DNA of 64,000 nt from Azospirillum sp. B510 (GTDB lineage Bacteria; Pseudomonadota; Alphaproteobacteria; Azospirillales; Azospirillaceae), in NCBI RefSeq assembly GCF_000010725.1, contig NC_013856.1:434001-498000 (forward strand), in the 5' to 3' direction. The position numbers and the translations under genes were made by a program. Numbering within the stretch: position 1 is the first letter of the stretch; each line of letters begins with the position of its first letter. Under the pieces are notes generated by a model, which saw nothing but the letters and a program-made list of their open reading frames with translations, was not told where the DNA came from and searched no databases. Positions 1-9,767 of the stretch are shown piece after piece.

Positions 1-1059
1 CTTCATCACCTCGGCGTCGAAGCGCAGCTTCACGTTCTTGGCGTCGCCCAACACGGTGCCGCCGGGAAAGGCGATGCCGACCGCGTCGCGGCTGCGGGCG
101 CCCTCGCCCAGCAACCCATGGTCGAAGGAGAAGTTGCGCACCAGATCCATGGTCTTGACCAGATCGGATCCGGTGGCGAAGCCCACCGCGTCGGCCGGGC
201 TGTAGAACATCCTCGTCGTGACCAGCTGCTGCTTGTAGCCGGCCAGGTCGGTGCCGGACGCCTTGGCCATCGCCTCCAGCGCCGCCTTGCCCTCCGCCGT
301 GTCGGGCCTGGTCATCAGCCCCATGATCTCGTACCAGGCGCCGACCAGCGCCTTGGCGAAGGCCGGGTTGTCCTTCATGGTGGCGGAGTTGACGACCATC
401 AGGTCCATGATCTCGCCCGGCACCTTGGAGCTGTCGAACACCATGGTGGCGCCCTGGGCCTTGGCGACCTCGCTCAACTGCGGGTTCCAGGTGACGGTGG
501 CGGTGACGTCGGGCGATGAGGTGAAGGCCGACACGATGTCGGCGTCGGCGGTGTTGACCACCGTCACGTCCTTCTCGCGCAACCCCACCGACTCCAGCCC
601 GCGCGCCAGCAGGTAATGCGACACCGACAGCTGGACCAGATTGACCTTCTGGCCCTTGATGTCCTTCAGGGTCTTGCCCTTCTTCAGGACGATGCCGTCA
701 TTGCCGCTGGAATAGTCACCGGTGATCACGGCGGTCGAGTCGACACCGCCCGCCGCCGGGATGGTCAGCGCATCCATGTTGGTCATGACGCAGCCGTCGA
801 AGGCGCCGGCGGTGTATTGGTTGATCGATTCGACATAGTCGTTGATCTGCACGATCTCGACCTTGATGCCGTATTTGTCGGCCCATTTCTTCATGATGCC
901 GCTGTCCGCGGCATAGCCCCACGGCATCCAGCCGGCGTAGATCGACCACGCCACGCGGAAACTCTTCTTCTCCGCCGCCACGGCCGGCGACTGGACGGCC
1001 GCAACAGTGGCGGCGAGGGCAACGCCGAACACGACGCGCTTGAGCAAGGTCCGCATCAT
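1..1059 (-). CDS. ABC transporter periplasmic binding protein, guanidine/urea carboxylase-linked (3' end beyond window)
   Basis: NitT/TauT-type periplasmic solute-binding protein, start ATG ATG at 1059, with a clear signal peptide (basic MMRTLLKR, hydrophobic core, cleavage near AVAA-EKK). The mature part opens with FRVAWSIYAGWMPWGYA and contains the two-lobe fold pattern of this family. The frame is open to base 1, so the C-terminus is missing here. It lies 37 nt after allophanate hydrolase and is probably the last-but-several gene of the same operon, with permease and ATPase expected further left. By context and family (binding proteins of urea carboxylase regions) it should deliver guanidine or a related compound; the ligand is inferred, not seen. 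Confidence 0.85.
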   Translation of the reverse strand, partial: MMRTLLKRVVFGVALAATVAAVQSPAVAAEKKSFRVAWSIYAGWMPWGYAADSGIMKKWADKYGIKVEIVQINDYVESINQYTAGAFDGCVMTNMDALTIPAAGGVDSTAVITGDYSSGNDGIVLKKGKTLKDIKGQKVNLVQLSVSHYLLARGLESVGLREKDVTVVNTADADIVSAFTSSPDVTATVTWNPQLSEVAKAQGATMVFDSSKVPGEIMDLMVVNSATMKDNPAFAKALVGAWYEIMGLMTRPDTAEGKAALEAMAKASGTDLAGYKQQLVTTRMFYSPADAVGFATGSDLVKTMDLVRNFSFDHGLLGEGARSRDAVGIAFPGGTVLGDAKNVKLRFDAEVMK

Positions 1060-1096
1060 CAAATTCCCCTTCCCGTTGAATGTCGTCAGCGTGTGG

Positions 1097-2911
1097 TCAG
1101 CGTGCCAGCCAGCGGCGCCAGCCGCCGTAGGCGGTGATATCCTCGGCACCCGTCAGCGCGATGGGTTCGCACAGGAAGCCCTTGACGGCGGTATCGTCCT
1201 CCAGCGTCACCGTGCCGATCGTCATCGGCGCCGGCACTTCGGCGACGAAGCTGCCGAAGGCGGCCTCGGCCAGTTCCCAAACCTCCAGCTCGATGCCGCC
1301 GGCCCCGTCCGGATCGCGGACCAGTCCCGGTTTGGCCGGACTGGTGCCGGCCAGCGCATAAAGGCGGTAGCCGGCGGCCGTCCGCGTCGTGCCGACCAGA
1401 CGGGCCTGCCGGCCGGTCAGCTGGTGATTCAACGGCTGGCCGGTCAGATGGGCGCCGACGACGGCAAGGCGCACCGTGCCGGGGGCCGGCGCCGTCAGGT
1501 TCAGCGCCGGCCCGGTCGGAATCTGACCGGTGCCGCCGATCGGCAGCGCCTGGGCGCGGTGGAAGCGGTCGGCCAGCGCCGCCAGCGCCCCGTCGGCGAA
1601 AGCCCGGCCGATCAGCGTCACGCCGAAGGGCAGGCCCTTTTTCGGACCGTCTTCGCGGAAACCGGCCGGTACGGCGATGGCCGACAGGTCCATCAGGTTC
1701 ACGAAATTCGTGTAGAGGCCAAGGTTGCTGTTCAGCCGCACCGGATCGGCCAGCAGTTCCGCGATGGTATAGGTCGTGCCGGTGGTGGGCAGCAGGAAGA
1801 CATCCATTTTCGCCCATTCCGCCTCGGCCCGGCGGGTCAGCTCGGCCAGCCGGTAGAAGCCGGCGAAGGCGTCGGCCGCGCCGATCTTCGCCGCCCCCAG
1901 CACGATGCCGCGCACCACGGGATGGATGGAGTCGGGCTTCGTCTCGGCGAAATCGCGGATGGCGGCCAGCCGCTCCGCCACCCAGGGGCCGGAATAGAGC
2001 AGCTGCGCGGCATCGCGGAAGGGGGTGAAGTCCACCTCCACCGCCGTGCCGCCCAGCGCGGTCAACCGCTCGACGGCGGAGCGGAACAGGGAGGCCGCCG
2101 CCTCGTCGCCGAAGAACTCCAGCCCGTCCGCCGGCACGCCGAAGCGGAAGCCCACCGGCCACGCCGCCGGTTGCACCGCGCCGGGCGGGGCCATGCGGGA
2201 ATAGGCGTCGGTTTCGTCATAGGTGCCGGCCACCCGCAGCACCGCCAGCGCGTCGCCCGCCGTGCCGGCGAAAATCGACACCACGTCCTGGGTGCGGCAG
2301 GCGGGGACCACGCCCGAGGCGCTGACCAGCCCCTTGGTCGGCTTCAGCCCGACGATGTTGTTGAAGGCGGCCGGCACCCGTCCCGATCCCGCCGTGTCGG
2401 TGCCGAGCGCGAAGCTGACCAGCCCCGCCCCGACGGCGACGCCCGACCCGGCGCTCGATCCGCCCGACACGTAACGCTCGTCGAACACCGACGAGCAGGC
2501 GCCATAGGGCGATCGCGTGCCGACCAGCCCGGTGGCGAACTGGTCGAGGTTGGTCTTGCCGATCAGGATGGCGCCGGCCTCGACCAGCCGCCGCACCACG
2601 GTGGCCGAGCGGTCGGGGACGAAGGCGAAATCGGGACAGCCGGCGGTGGTCGGCAGGCCGGCGGCGTCGATATTGTCCTTGATCGCGAAGGGGATGCCGA
2701 AGAGCGGCAGCTGCGCCCCCGCCGCCTTGCGGGCGCCTGCGGCCTCCAGTTGCCGGCCGGCATCCTCGCGCGGCACGAGGTGGATCCACACCGGGCGTTC
2801 CCCATGCGCGGCAATGCGGGCATAGACCTCGTCCAGCACCGCCTCGGGCGTCAGGCTGCCGTCGGCATAAGCGGCGGAGAGCGCCGCGATTTCCAGAGTG
2901 TTGGTCATCAT
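1097..2911 (-). CDS. atzF: Allophanate hydrolase
   Basis: Hydrolyses allophanate to two ammonia and two CO2, the last step of guanidine/urea carboxylase pathways. 604 aa, the usual size. Residues 1-440 form an amidase-signature domain with the Lys-cisSer-Ser triad visible as K78 (AIKDNID), S152 ([10 protein letters not shown]) and S176 (GTDTAGSG). Residues about 475-604 form the C-terminal domain typical of allophanate hydrolases ([16 protein letters not shown] ... [13 protein letters not shown]). The start has two adjacent ATGs (2911, 2908), 9 nt after the carboxylase stop, so the two are translationally linked. Confidence 0.93.
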   Translation of the reverse strand: MMTNTLEIAALSAAYADGSLTPEAVLDEVYARIAAHGERPVWIHLVPREDAGRQLEAAGARKAAGAQLPLFGIPFAIKDNIDAAGLPTTAGCPDFAFVPDRSATVVRRLVEAGAILIGKTNLDQFATGLVGTRSPYGACSSVFDERYVSGGSSAGSGVAVGAGLVSFALGTDTAGSGRVPAAFNNIVGLKPTKGLVSASGVVPACRTQDVVSIFAGTAGDALAVLRVAGTYDETDAYSRMAPPGAVQPAAWPVGFRFGVPADGLEFFGDEAAASLFRSAVERLTALGGTAVEVDFTPFRDAAQLLYSGPWVAERLAAIRDFAETKPDSIHPVVRGIVLGAAKIGAADAFAGFYRLAELTRRAEAEWAKMDVFLLPTTGTTYTIAELLADPVRLNSNLGLYTNFVNLMDLSAIAVPAGFREDGPKKGLPFGVTLIGRAFADGALAALADRFHRAQALPIGGTGQIPTGPALNLTAPAPGTVRLAVVGAHLTGQPLNHQLTGRQARLVGTTRTAAGYRLYALAGTSPAKPGLVRDPDGAGGIELEVWELAEAAFGSFVAEVPAPMTIGTVTLEDDTAVKGFLCEPIALTGAEDITAYGGWRRWLAR

Positions 2912-2919
2912 GGTCTTCC

Positions 2920-5900
2920 TCAGGCGGTTTCGGGCAGCAGGACGGCCAGGGTCTGGCCCAGCGTCACCGCCTGCCCCTCGGCGCAGCGGATCTCGGCGAC
3001 CGTGCCGGCCATCGGCGCGGCGACGGGGATTTCCATTTTCATCGATTCCACGATCAGCAGCGGGTCGCCGGCCTTGACCGCGCTGCCCGGCCGTGCTGCG
3101 ATCTTCCAGACGCTGCCCGGCACCGGGCTCGGCACCGCCTCGCCGCCGGGGGGCAGGTCGGCTTCGGCCTCCGCACCGGCGCCGTCCGGCAGCTCCGCCG
3201 CGTAGCCGATCTGGCCGGACGCCTCCCAGCGCGCCCGCTCCGCCTCGAAGGCCGTTTGCTGGCGCGTCTTGAAGGCGGCGATGCCGTCGCGGTTCTCCGC
3301 CAGGAAGCGGCGATAGTCGGCGAGACGGAAGCTCTCCTCCTCGATGCGCAGACTGGCCCGGCCGAGCGGGAAGTCGGCGCGGAAGGCCATCAGCTCGTCA
3401 TGGCTGACGGGATGGAAGCGGATCTGGTCGAAATGGCGCAGCAGCCAGGGCTTGCCCGGCTCGAAGGCGTCGGTCGTCCGGTGGGTGTTCCACATCTGGC
3501 AGGTGCGGCCGACGAACTGGTAGCCGCCCGGCCCCTCCATGCCATAGACGCACATGTAGGCGCCGCCGATTCCCACCGCGTTCTCCGGCGTCCAGGTGCG
3601 GGCCGGGTTGTATTTGGTGGTGACGAGGCGATGGCGCGGATCGACCGGCGTCGCCACCGGCGCCCCGAGATAGACGTCCCCCAGACCCAGCACGAGATAG
3701 CTGGCGTCGAAGACGATGCGCTTCACCGCCTCGACGTCGTCCAGCCCGTTGATGCGGCGGATGAACTCGATGTTGCTCGGGCACCAGGGGGCGTCGGCGC
3801 GCACCGACTGCATGTATTTGGAGATCGCGAGGCGGGTGGCCTCGTCGTCCCAGGACAGCGGCAGGTGGATGATGCGGGTCGGCACCTCCAGATCGTCGAT
3901 GGCCGCCAACTCGTCCTCGGCGCCGACCAGCCGGTCGAGCAGCGGGCCCAGCGGCAGCCGGCGGCTGTCGTAATGGATCTGGAGCGAGCGGATGCCCGGC
4001 GTCAGGTCGAGGATCCCCGGCAGCGCCTGCGCCCGCAACCATGTTTGGAGCGCATGGACGCGGAAGCGCAGGTCGAGGTCCAGCACCAGCGGGCCGTACT
4101 CGATCAGCAGATACTTGTCGCCGGCCCGGCGGTAGACCACGGCCGGGCGGCTGGCGGTCGCCGGGATGCGGTGGAGGATGGGGGAGTCGCTCTTTCCCTC
4201 TCCCGCCCCGGGAGAGGGTGGCGCGGAGCGCCGGGTGAGGGGTGCGCAAGGAACAGGCGCGTGAGTCTTGGATGCGCCCTCACCCTCCCACGCTTGCGCG
4301 TGGGCCCCTCCCTCTCCCGGGACGGGAGAGGGGAAGATTGCCTCCTCCAGCTTCGTCGCCTCATCCGCCGTCAGCCGTTTGAACCGCACCGTGTCGCCCG
4401 GCCGCAGCTGGCCGATCTTCCACAGCTCGGCATGGACGATGGTCGCCGGACAGACGAAGCCGCCCAGGCTGGGACCGTCCGGCCCGAGGATCACCGGCAT
4501 GTCGCCGGTGAAGTCGATGGCGCCGATGGCATAGGCGTTGTCGTGGATGTTGGACGGGTGGAGCCCGGCCTCGCCGCCGTCCTTGCGCGCCCAGGCCGGC
4601 TTCGGGCCGATCAGCCGGATGCCGGTGCGGCTGGAATTGTAATGCACCTCCCAGTCGGCGGCGAAGAAGGTGGCGATGTCGTCGTCGGTGAAGAAATCCG
4701 GCGCACCATGCGGGCCATAGAGGACGCCGATTTCCCAATACCGTCCGTAAGCCGGCCGCTCCTCCATGGAGACCGCTTCCGCCGCACCGGCCGGCATGTC
4801 GCCGAGATGCAGGATGTCGCCCGGCAGCAGCGCCCGCCCGCCATGCCCTCCGAATTTGCCGAGCGTGAAGGTGGACTTGCTGCCGAGATAGTCCGGCACG
4901 TCCAGCCCGCCTTGCACCAGCAGATAGGCGCGGCAACCGGCATCGCTGACGGTGCCGATACGCAACATGGCCCCCGCCGGCACGCTGACCGGCTGCCAGA
5001 AGGGCACCGGCGCGCCGTCGAGATCGGCCGGCATCGCCGCACCGGTCAGGCAGACCACCGCCTCGGCGTTGAAGCGCAACGTCGGGCCGGACACGGTGAT
5101 CTCCAGCCCCGCCGCCCCGTCCGGGTTGCCGAGCGCGCGGTTGCCGAGCCGGAAGGCCAGCGGATCCATCGGGCCCGACGGCGGCACGCCGACCTCCCAA
5201 TAGCCGACGCGGCCGGGATGGTCCTGCACCGTGGTCAGCGTGCCGGGGGTGACGACCTCCAGCGTGCGCGCCGCATAGGCCACCGTTTCCAGATAGCGGG
5301 TGGTGATGCCACCGGCCGCGAAGACCGGATCGGCGGCGAGCTGGCGCAGATAGGCGAGGTTGGTCTCGATCCCCGACAGGCGGCAGCGGGCCAGCGCGTC
5401 GCGCAGCTTCGCCAGGGCGTCGGCGCGGTCCTCGCCGCGCACGATGATCTTGGCGACCAGCGGATCGTAGAAGGGCGTCACCTCGCTGCCCTGTTCCACC
5501 CAGGTCTCGACGCGGGCGCCTTCCGGGAACACCACCTCGGTCAACAGGCCGGAGCAGGGGCGGAAATTGCGGCCGGGATCCTCGGCATAGACCCGGACCT
5601 GGATCGAGGCGCCCCGCGCCTTGTTGCGATGATCCTCCAGCGGCAGCGCCTCGCCGGCCGCCTGCCGGATCATCCATTCGACGAGGTCGATGCCGGTGAC
5701 CTCCTCGGTCACGCCATGCTCGACCTGAAGGCGGGTGTTGACCTCCAGGAAATAGGCCTCGCCCGCCGCCTCGTCATAGACGAACTCCACCGTGCCGGCC
5801 GACTGGTAATTCACGGCGCGGCCCAGCCGCTCCGCCGCGTCGAACAGTTTGCGGCGCAGGTCGTCGCCGATGCCGGGGGCCGGCGTCTCCTCGATGACCT

Positions 5901-6606
5901 TCTGGTTGCGCCGCTGGGCGGAGCAGTCGCGCTCGCCCAGCGCCACCACGCCACCCTGTCCATCGCCGAAGATCTGCACCTCGATGTGACGGGCGCGTTC
6001 GATGAACTTCTCCAGGAAGACGCCGCCATCCTTGAAGTTGTTGCGCGACAGCCGGCTGACCGCCTCGAACATCGGTTCCAGCGTTTCCGGTTCCCGGCAC
6101 AGCTGCATGCCGATGCCGCCGCCGCCGGCCGTGCTCTTGATCATCACCGGATAGCCGATGCGGGCCGCCTCCGCCCGCGCATGCGCGGCATCGGTCAGCA
6201 GGCCGCTGCCGGGAGAGAGCGGCACGCCGCTGCGCTCCGCCAGCGCGCGGGCGCTGTGCTTCAGCCCGAAGGCGCGCATCTGCTCCGGCGTCGGCCCGAT
6301 GAAGGTGATGCCGGCGGCGGCACAGGCCTCGGCGAAGCCGGGATTCTCCGACAGGAAGCCATAGCCGGGATGGATCGCCTGGGCGCCGGTCTCCTTCGCC
6401 GCCGCCAGGATGCGCTCGGCGTTCAGATAGCTCTCCGACACCGCGGCGGGGCCGATGCGGACGGCCTCCCCCGCCAGCGCCACATGCAGGGACTGGGCGT
6501 CGGCCTCGGAATGCACGGCGACCGAGGCGATGCCCATGCGGTCGAGCGTGCGGATGACGCGACAGGCGATCTCGCCGCGGTTGGCGATCAGGACCTTGGT
6601 GAACAT
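2920..6606 (-). CDS. Guanidine (urea) carboxylase, biotin-dependent, with in-frame insertion
   Basis: ATP- and biotin-dependent carboxylase. Domains in order: biotin carboxylase/ATP-grasp (about 1-450, starting [18 protein letters not shown], with [15 protein letters not shown] near 290), KipA-like half of the carboxyltransferase (about 460-755), KipI-like half (about 810-1030), and a C-terminal biotinyl domain with biotin lysine K1190 in ESMKMEI. Families like this are often named urea carboxylase, but enzymes behind guanidine-I riboswitches with the two associated deiminase subunits act on guanidine, so that is the better call. Residues about 757-806 are a low-complexity Pro/Gly/Ala segment encoded by an inserted palindromic repeat in the linker between KipA and KipI. 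At 1228 aa it is about 50 longer than relatives. Start ATG 6606 has GAGGGG upstream. Confidence 0.93.
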   Translation of the reverse strand: MFTKVLIANRGEIACRVIRTLDRMGIASVAVHSEADAQSLHVALAGEAVRIGPAAVSESYLNAERILAAAKETGAQAIHPGYGFLSENPGFAEACAAAGITFIGPTPEQMRAFGLKHSARALAERSGVPLSPGSGLLTDAAHARAEAARIGYPVMIKSTAGGGGIGMQLCREPETLEPMFEAVSRLSRNNFKDGGVFLEKFIERARHIEVQIFGDGQGGVVALGERDCSAQRRNQKVIEETPAPGIGDDLRRKLFDAAERLGRAVNYQSAGTVEFVYDEAAGEAYFLEVNTRLQVEHGVTEEVTGIDLVEWMIRQAAGEALPLEDHRNKARGASIQVRVYAEDPGRNFRPCSGLLTEVVFPEGARVETWVEQGSEVTPFYDPLVAKIIVRGEDRADALAKLRDALARCRLSGIETNLAYLRQLAADPVFAAGGITTRYLETVAYAARTLEVVTPGTLTTVQDHPGRVGYWEVGVPPSGPMDPLAFRLGNRALGNPDGAAGLEITVSGPTLRFNAEAVVCLTGAAMPADLDGAPVPFWQPVSVPAGAMLRIGTVSDAGCRAYLLVQGGLDVPDYLGSKSTFTLGKFGGHGGRALLPGDILHLGDMPAGAAEAVSMEERPAYGRYWEIGVLYGPHGAPDFFTDDDIATFFAADWEVHYNSSRTGIRLIGPKPAWARKDGGEAGLHPSNIHDNAYAIGAIDFTGDMPVILGPDGPSLGGFVCPATIVHAELWKIGQLRPGDTVRFKRLTADEATKLEEAIFPSPVPGEGGAHAQAWEGEGASKTHAPVPCAPLTRRSAPPSPGAGEGKSDSPILHRIPATASRPAVVYRRAGDKYLLIEYGPLVLDLDLRFRVHALQTWLRAQALPGILDLTPGIRSLQIHYDSRRLPLGPLLDRLVGAEDELAAIDDLEVPTRIIHLPLSWDDEATRLAISKYMQSVRADAPWCPSNIEFIRRINGLDDVEAVKRIVFDASYLVLGLGDVYLGAPVATPVDPRHRLVTTKYNPARTWTPENAVGIGGAYMCVYGMEGPGGYQFVGRTCQMWNTHRTTDAFEPGKPWLLRHFDQIRFHPVSHDELMAFRADFPLGRASLRIEEESFRLADYRRFLAENRDGIAAFKTRQQTAFEAERARWEASGQIGYAAELPDGAGAEAEADLPPGGEAVPSPVPGSVWKIAARPGSAVKAGDPLLIVESMKMEIPVAAPMAGTVAEIRCAEGQAVTLGQTLAVLLPETA
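4191..4337. repeat. Palindromic repeat element inserted in the carboxylase gene
   Basis: About 147 bp built from two inverted copies of the same module. Each end carries CCCTCTCCCG-(C/T)CCCGGGAGAGGG followed by GGGTGAGGG-type sequence, and an inner hairpin (CCCACGC-TTGC-GCGTGGG) lies on the right side. It looks like an intergenic REP/BIME-type or small MITE element rather than gene sequence. Its length is a multiple of three and it reads through without stops, adding about 49 residues to the carboxylase between two domains. No second copy was seen in this window. Confidence 0.75.
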
Positions 6607-6617
6607 GTCCGGTCCCC

Positions 6618-7277
6618 TCACGCCCGATCCCAAACCAGCACCTCGATGGGTGTCGGGTTGTAGTCGTTGCAAGGGTTGTTGAGCTGCGGGCAGTTGGAGA
6701 TCAGGACGATCACATCCATCTCCGCCCGCATCTCCACATATTTGCCGGGGCCGCTGACGCCGTCGGCGAAGGTCAGGCCGCCGTCCGGCGTGACCGGCAC
6801 ATTCATGAAGAAGTTGATGTTGTGGGTGATGTCGCGCTTGGTCAGGCCGAATTGCTCATTCTCCGCCACCGCCAGCATCCAGCTGTCACGGCAGGCGTGC
6901 ATGCATTTCTTCTCCAGCGCATAGCGCACCGTGTTGCTTTCGCTGGCGCAGGCGCCGCCCAGCGTGTCGTGGCGGCCGACGGTGTCGGCGACGATCTCCA
7001 GCATCGAGTTGCCCTGGCTGGAGATCAGCTTGGTCCCCACCGAGAGGTAGACATTGCGCTGTTCGCGGATGGTGTCGACGGCGCTGTAGCGCTCGGCCGG
7101 GTCGGCGGCGCTGTAGAACAGGGTGTCGGCGGCCTGGTTGCCCTCCAGATCGACGATGCGGAAAATCTGGCCCTTGCGGACCACCTCCATCCAGTAATCG
7201 CCAGCCGGAACAATCTTGCGATAGACGGCGGCCTCGGGGCGCAGGGTGCTTTCTTTCGTCATGCTGGCCTTGGTCAT
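6618..7277 (-). CDS. Urea carboxylase-associated protein 2 (carboxyguanidine deiminase subunit type)
   Basis: 219 aa with the DUF1989-type fold signature of urea amidolyase-associated proteins ([65 protein letters not shown]). In characterised guanidine pathways the two associated proteins together convert carboxyguanidine to allophanate plus ammonia. Start ATG 7277 follows GAGGGG at good spacing; upstream in-frame Met at 7298 overlaps the previous gene and is less likely. The stop lies 11 nt before the carboxylase start. Which of the two subunits carries the metal site cannot be read from sequence alone. Confidence 0.88.
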   Translation of the reverse strand: MTKASMTKESTLRPEAAVYRKIVPAGDYWMEVVRKGQIFRIVDLEGNQAADTLFYSAADPAERYSAVDTIREQRNVYLSVGTKLISSQGNSMLEIVADTVGRHDTLGGACASESNTVRYALEKKCMHACRDSWMLAVAENEQFGLTKRDITHNINFFMNVPVTPDGGLTFADGVSGPGKYVEMRAEMDVIVLISNCPQLNNPCNDYNPTPIEVLVWDRA

Positions 7278-7288
7278 GGTCGCGCCCC

Positions 7289-8011
7289 TCAGCCGCACAG
7301 GTGATAGAGGCGATTGTTGGCGAAGCCGCGCCCGTTCTCCGGCCGCGATCCTTTGCAGGCATCATCCCCGGCGACCGGCTCGGCCTTGCGGAACTGGTAG
7401 AGGATGGGCTTGCGCGGATAGTCGGCGGCGGGATTCAGCGGGTGCGGGCAGGTGTGCAGCAGCACCAGCGTGTCCATCTCGAAGCGCAGGTCGACATGGG
7501 CACCGGTTTTGGCGGCGGACGGGTCGAAAACCAGCGTGCCGTCCTCCTCGGTGCGCACCTTGCTGAACCAGTTGACGTTGGCGGCGAGGTCGCGGCGGCC
7601 CAAACCGTATTTGGCGGCTTCCACCAGGAAGCTGTCATGGCCGTTCAGCGTCCAGTCGTTGCGGTGGGTCTGGTAGTCCTTGTGGCCCCAGCGTTCCGTC
7701 ACCAGCGCCTTGGTGGAGTTGCCGCACACCGTGTCGTGCCAGCCGGCGCTGTCCTCGATGATGGAGCAGAAGATGCGCCCCATGTCGGAATAGAGGCAGT
7801 GGCCGGCGGTCAGCTTGAAGCTGTGCTGGCACTTCAGCGTGTCGGGGGCGTTGTAGCGCTCCAGCGGGTTCTGCGGGTTGTAGAACAGCATCCCGACATT
7901 GGCGCCGCCCTCGCGGTCGATCAGGCGCAGAACCGTGCCGCGCCGGATCGTGAAGGACCAATGCTTGCCGCCGGGGATCTCGTCTTCGTAAAGAACATCC
8001 TGCCTGTCCAC
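7289..8011 (-). CDS. Urea carboxylase-associated protein 1 (carboxyguanidine deiminase subunit type)
   Basis: 240 aa, paralogous in fold to the next gene ([49 protein letters not shown]). Partner subunit for carboxyguanidine deimination, by family and context. GTG start at 8011 is chosen because GGAGG lies 7 nt upstream and the homologous protein begins there ([18 protein letters not shown]); the open frame continues upstream through the riboswitch leader and that part is not coding. First gene of the guanidine operon, 159 nt downstream of the riboswitch aptamer. Confidence 0.88.
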   Translation of the reverse strand: MDRQDVLYEDEIPGGKHWSFTIRRGTVLRLIDREGGANVGMLFYNPQNPLERYNAPDTLKCQHSFKLTAGHCLYSDMGRIFCSIIEDSAGWHDTVCGNSTKALVTERWGHKDYQTHRNDWTLNGHDSFLVEAAKYGLGRRDLAANVNWFSKVRTEEDGTLVFDPSAAKTGAHVDLRFEMDTLVLLHTCPHPLNPAADYPRKPILYQFRKAEPVAGDDACKGSRPENGRGFANNRLYHLCG

Positions 8012-8170
8012 GGACTTGCCTCCTTCCCGTGCCGGGCCGTCCCGGCAAAGGCTCCAGGCGCGATCCCGGCGGGACCGCGGGCCGGGTCGTCCCGGCCGGA
8101 GCATCGTGAAGGGAGGAGTGCAGACGTAGGGGGAAGTCCCACCGGGGCTGCACGCCTCCGTGTTCGGAAC

Positions 8171-8282
8171 CTCCCGGGCTTTTGTCCCGCCGTGTGCCCG
8201 TCCGCTGTTCACCGGACAGGTCGCCGCTCTCGGACCAGTCGCCGGACCCGCATCACCTTGCGGACCGGCCGGAACCCTAGCG
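8171..8282 (-). promoter_or_regulatory. Guanidine-I (ykkC class) riboswitch
   Basis: On the minus strand the conserved segments occur in the right order and spacing: CTAGGGTTCCG (8280-8270), CTGGTCCGAGAG (about 8237-8226), then ACAAAAGCCCGGGAG (about 8185-8171). These are the hallmark motifs of the guanidine-I aptamer. It precedes exactly the genes this riboswitch class normally controls (carboxylase, its two associated proteins, ABC transporter). The 8012-8170 stretch is the expression platform/leader; GC-rich pairings are present there but I cannot decide between transcriptional and translational control. Confidence 0.92.
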
Positions 8283-8301
8283 GCTTTCCGCCAACATCTT
8301 C

Positions 8302-8316
8302 GCAAAGCCCGTGCCA
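8302..8316 (-). promoter_or_regulatory. Sigma-54 (-24/-12) promoter of the guanidine operon
   Basis: Minus-strand TGGCACG-GGCT-TTGC matches the sigma-54 consensus TGGCACG-N4-TTGC exactly. The expected start site, about 12 nt after the GC element, falls near 8290, only a few bases before the riboswitch aptamer begins. This suggests nitrogen-regulated (NtrC/RpoN-type) initiation followed by riboswitch control. Confidence 0.8.
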
Positions 8317-8345
8317 ACCAGCGGGGCCTTGCATCCGGCGGATTT

Positions 8346-8371
8346 GCGCGCCGGCCGGCGGACCGGCGCGC
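8346..8371. promoter_or_regulatory. Inverted repeat upstream of sigma-54 promoter, candidate activator site
   Basis: GCGCGCCGG (8346-8354), 8-nt spacer, CCGGCGCGC (8363-8371). It lies about 45 bp upstream of the -24 element, where an enhancer-binding protein could bind. It does not match the textbook NtrC box, so the binding protein is unknown; it could also be fortuitous in GC-rich DNA. Confidence 0.35.
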
Positions 8372-8444
8372 CGAAACTGCCTGCGATTCGGTCACTCACG
8401 CCGAAATTCCAGGCATGAGCGCCGTTTTTTGGCAGGGCAGGGGG

Positions 8445-9761
8445 TTACAGCGCCGCCAGCACCTCGTCCAGCGTGGCGAGGAACAGCTCGGCATCCTGCG
8501 CCGAGAAGACCAGCGGCGGACGGATCTTCAGGATATGCCCCTCCTGCCCGGTGGCGCTGATCAGCACCCGGCGGCGGCGCATGTCGTTGACCACGCGGGC
8601 GGTCTCCTCCGGCGCCGGGGTCTTCAGGGCGCGGTCGCGCACCATCTCGACGCCGATGAACAGGCCGCTGCCGCGCACGTCGCCGATCAGGTCGTGCTTG
8701 GCGGCCAGGGCGCGCAGCCCGTCAAGCATCCGGGTGCCGACGGCCAGGGCGTTCTCCTGCAACCGCTCCGTCTTGATGACGCGCAGCACGGCATGCGCCA
8801 CGGCGCAAGACACCGGATTGCCGCCGAAGGTGTTGAAATAGCGCTGGTTCTTGCCAAACGCCTCGATCACCTCGGGCCGGAAAACGGCCCCCGCCACCGG
8901 ATGACCGTTGCCCATCGGCTTGCCCAGCGTCACGATGTCGGGCACAAGCCCATGGCGGGCGAAGCCCCACATGTGGGTGCCGAGCCGGCCGAAGCCGGGC
9001 TGGACCTCGTCGGCGATGAAGAGGCCGCCGGCCTTGCGCATCACCTCCACCGCCGGGGCCAGGAAGCCGGCCGGGTCGGTGTAGACGCCGCTGCTGGAGA
9101 AGATGGTGTCGACCAGCAGCGCCGCCGGGGCGATGCCCTTTTCCCGCAGGTCGGCGATGGCCGCTTCCACCGAGCGGGCAAAGGCGGCGCCGACGTCCGA
9201 GCCCGCAATGCGGTAGCCGTCGGGCGACGGCACAACGCGGACATGGTCACCCAGCTTCACGGCGGCGCCCAGCGACGGCGACATCTCCGCCAGGGCCGAG
9301 GTGACGCCGTGATAGGCGTTGTGCGCGATGACCACGCCGGTCCCACCGGTGTGGACGCGGGCGACGCGCAGCGCCAGATCATTGGCCTCGCTGCCGGTGC
9401 AGGTCATCATCAGATGCGACAGCCCGGCCGGGAACTCCGCCAGGAGGGCTTCGGCGAAGTCGAGGATGCCGTCGGTCAGATAGCGGGTGTGGGTGTTCAG
9501 CACCGCCGCCTGTCTGGCCATCGCCTCCACCACCTCCGGCCGGCAATGGCCGACCGAGGCGACGTTGTTGTAGGCGTCGAGATAGCGGTTGCCGTCGGCG
9601 TCATAGAGGGAGGCGCCCTCTCCGCGCACGACATGGACCGGATCGGCGTAGAACAGCCGGTAGGCCGGGCCGAGCAGCTTCTCACGGCGGGCGATCAGGG
9701 CACGCTCGCGGTCGGGCAGGGGAGCGGCGGCGTCGGGCGCGTAGGCGTTGATCATGGTCAT
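8445..9761 (-). CDS. Class III PLP-dependent aminotransferase / phospho-lyase (hydroxylysine-phosphate type)
   Basis: 438 aa class III aminotransferase fold. PLP lysine is K281 in TLGKPMGNGHPVAG; the upstream aspartate motif LFIADEVQPGFGRLG and SNEAND-like CTGSEANDLALR are present. The TLGKPMGNG context is that of the ethanolamine-phosphate/5-phosphohydroxylysine phospho-lyase subgroup rather than ordinary transaminases. It follows an APH-fold kinase by 6 nt, the pairing seen in hydroxylysine or amino-alcohol breakdown (phosphorylation, then PLP-dependent elimination of phosphate and ammonia). Substrate is inferred. It ends about 160 nt before the guanidine operon regulatory region. Confidence 0.82.
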   Translation of the reverse strand: MTMINAYAPDAAAPLPDRERALIARREKLLGPAYRLFYADPVHVVRGEGASLYDADGNRYLDAYNNVASVGHCRPEVVEAMARQAAVLNTHTRYLTDGILDFAEALLAEFPAGLSHLMMTCTGSEANDLALRVARVHTGGTGVVIAHNAYHGVTSALAEMSPSLGAAVKLGDHVRVVPSPDGYRIAGSDVGAAFARSVEAAIADLREKGIAPAALLVDTIFSSSGVYTDPAGFLAPAVEVMRKAGGLFIADEVQPGFGRLGTHMWGFARHGLVPDIVTLGKPMGNGHPVAGAVFRPEVIEAFGKNQRYFNTFGGNPVSCAVAHAVLRVIKTERLQENALAVGTRMLDGLRALAAKHDLIGDVRGSGLFIGVEMVRDRALKTPAPEETARVVNDMRRRRVLISATGQEGHILKIRPPLVFSAQDAELFLATLDEVLAAL

Positions 9762-9767
9762 GGCGGG

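Noticed and set aside
1007-6663. Very long open frames on the plus strand (732 and 1135 codons) opposite the guanidine operon
   Set aside because: They are antisense to well-conserved enzymes, have Arg/Gly-rich composition typical of shadow frames in GC-rich DNA, and no domains.
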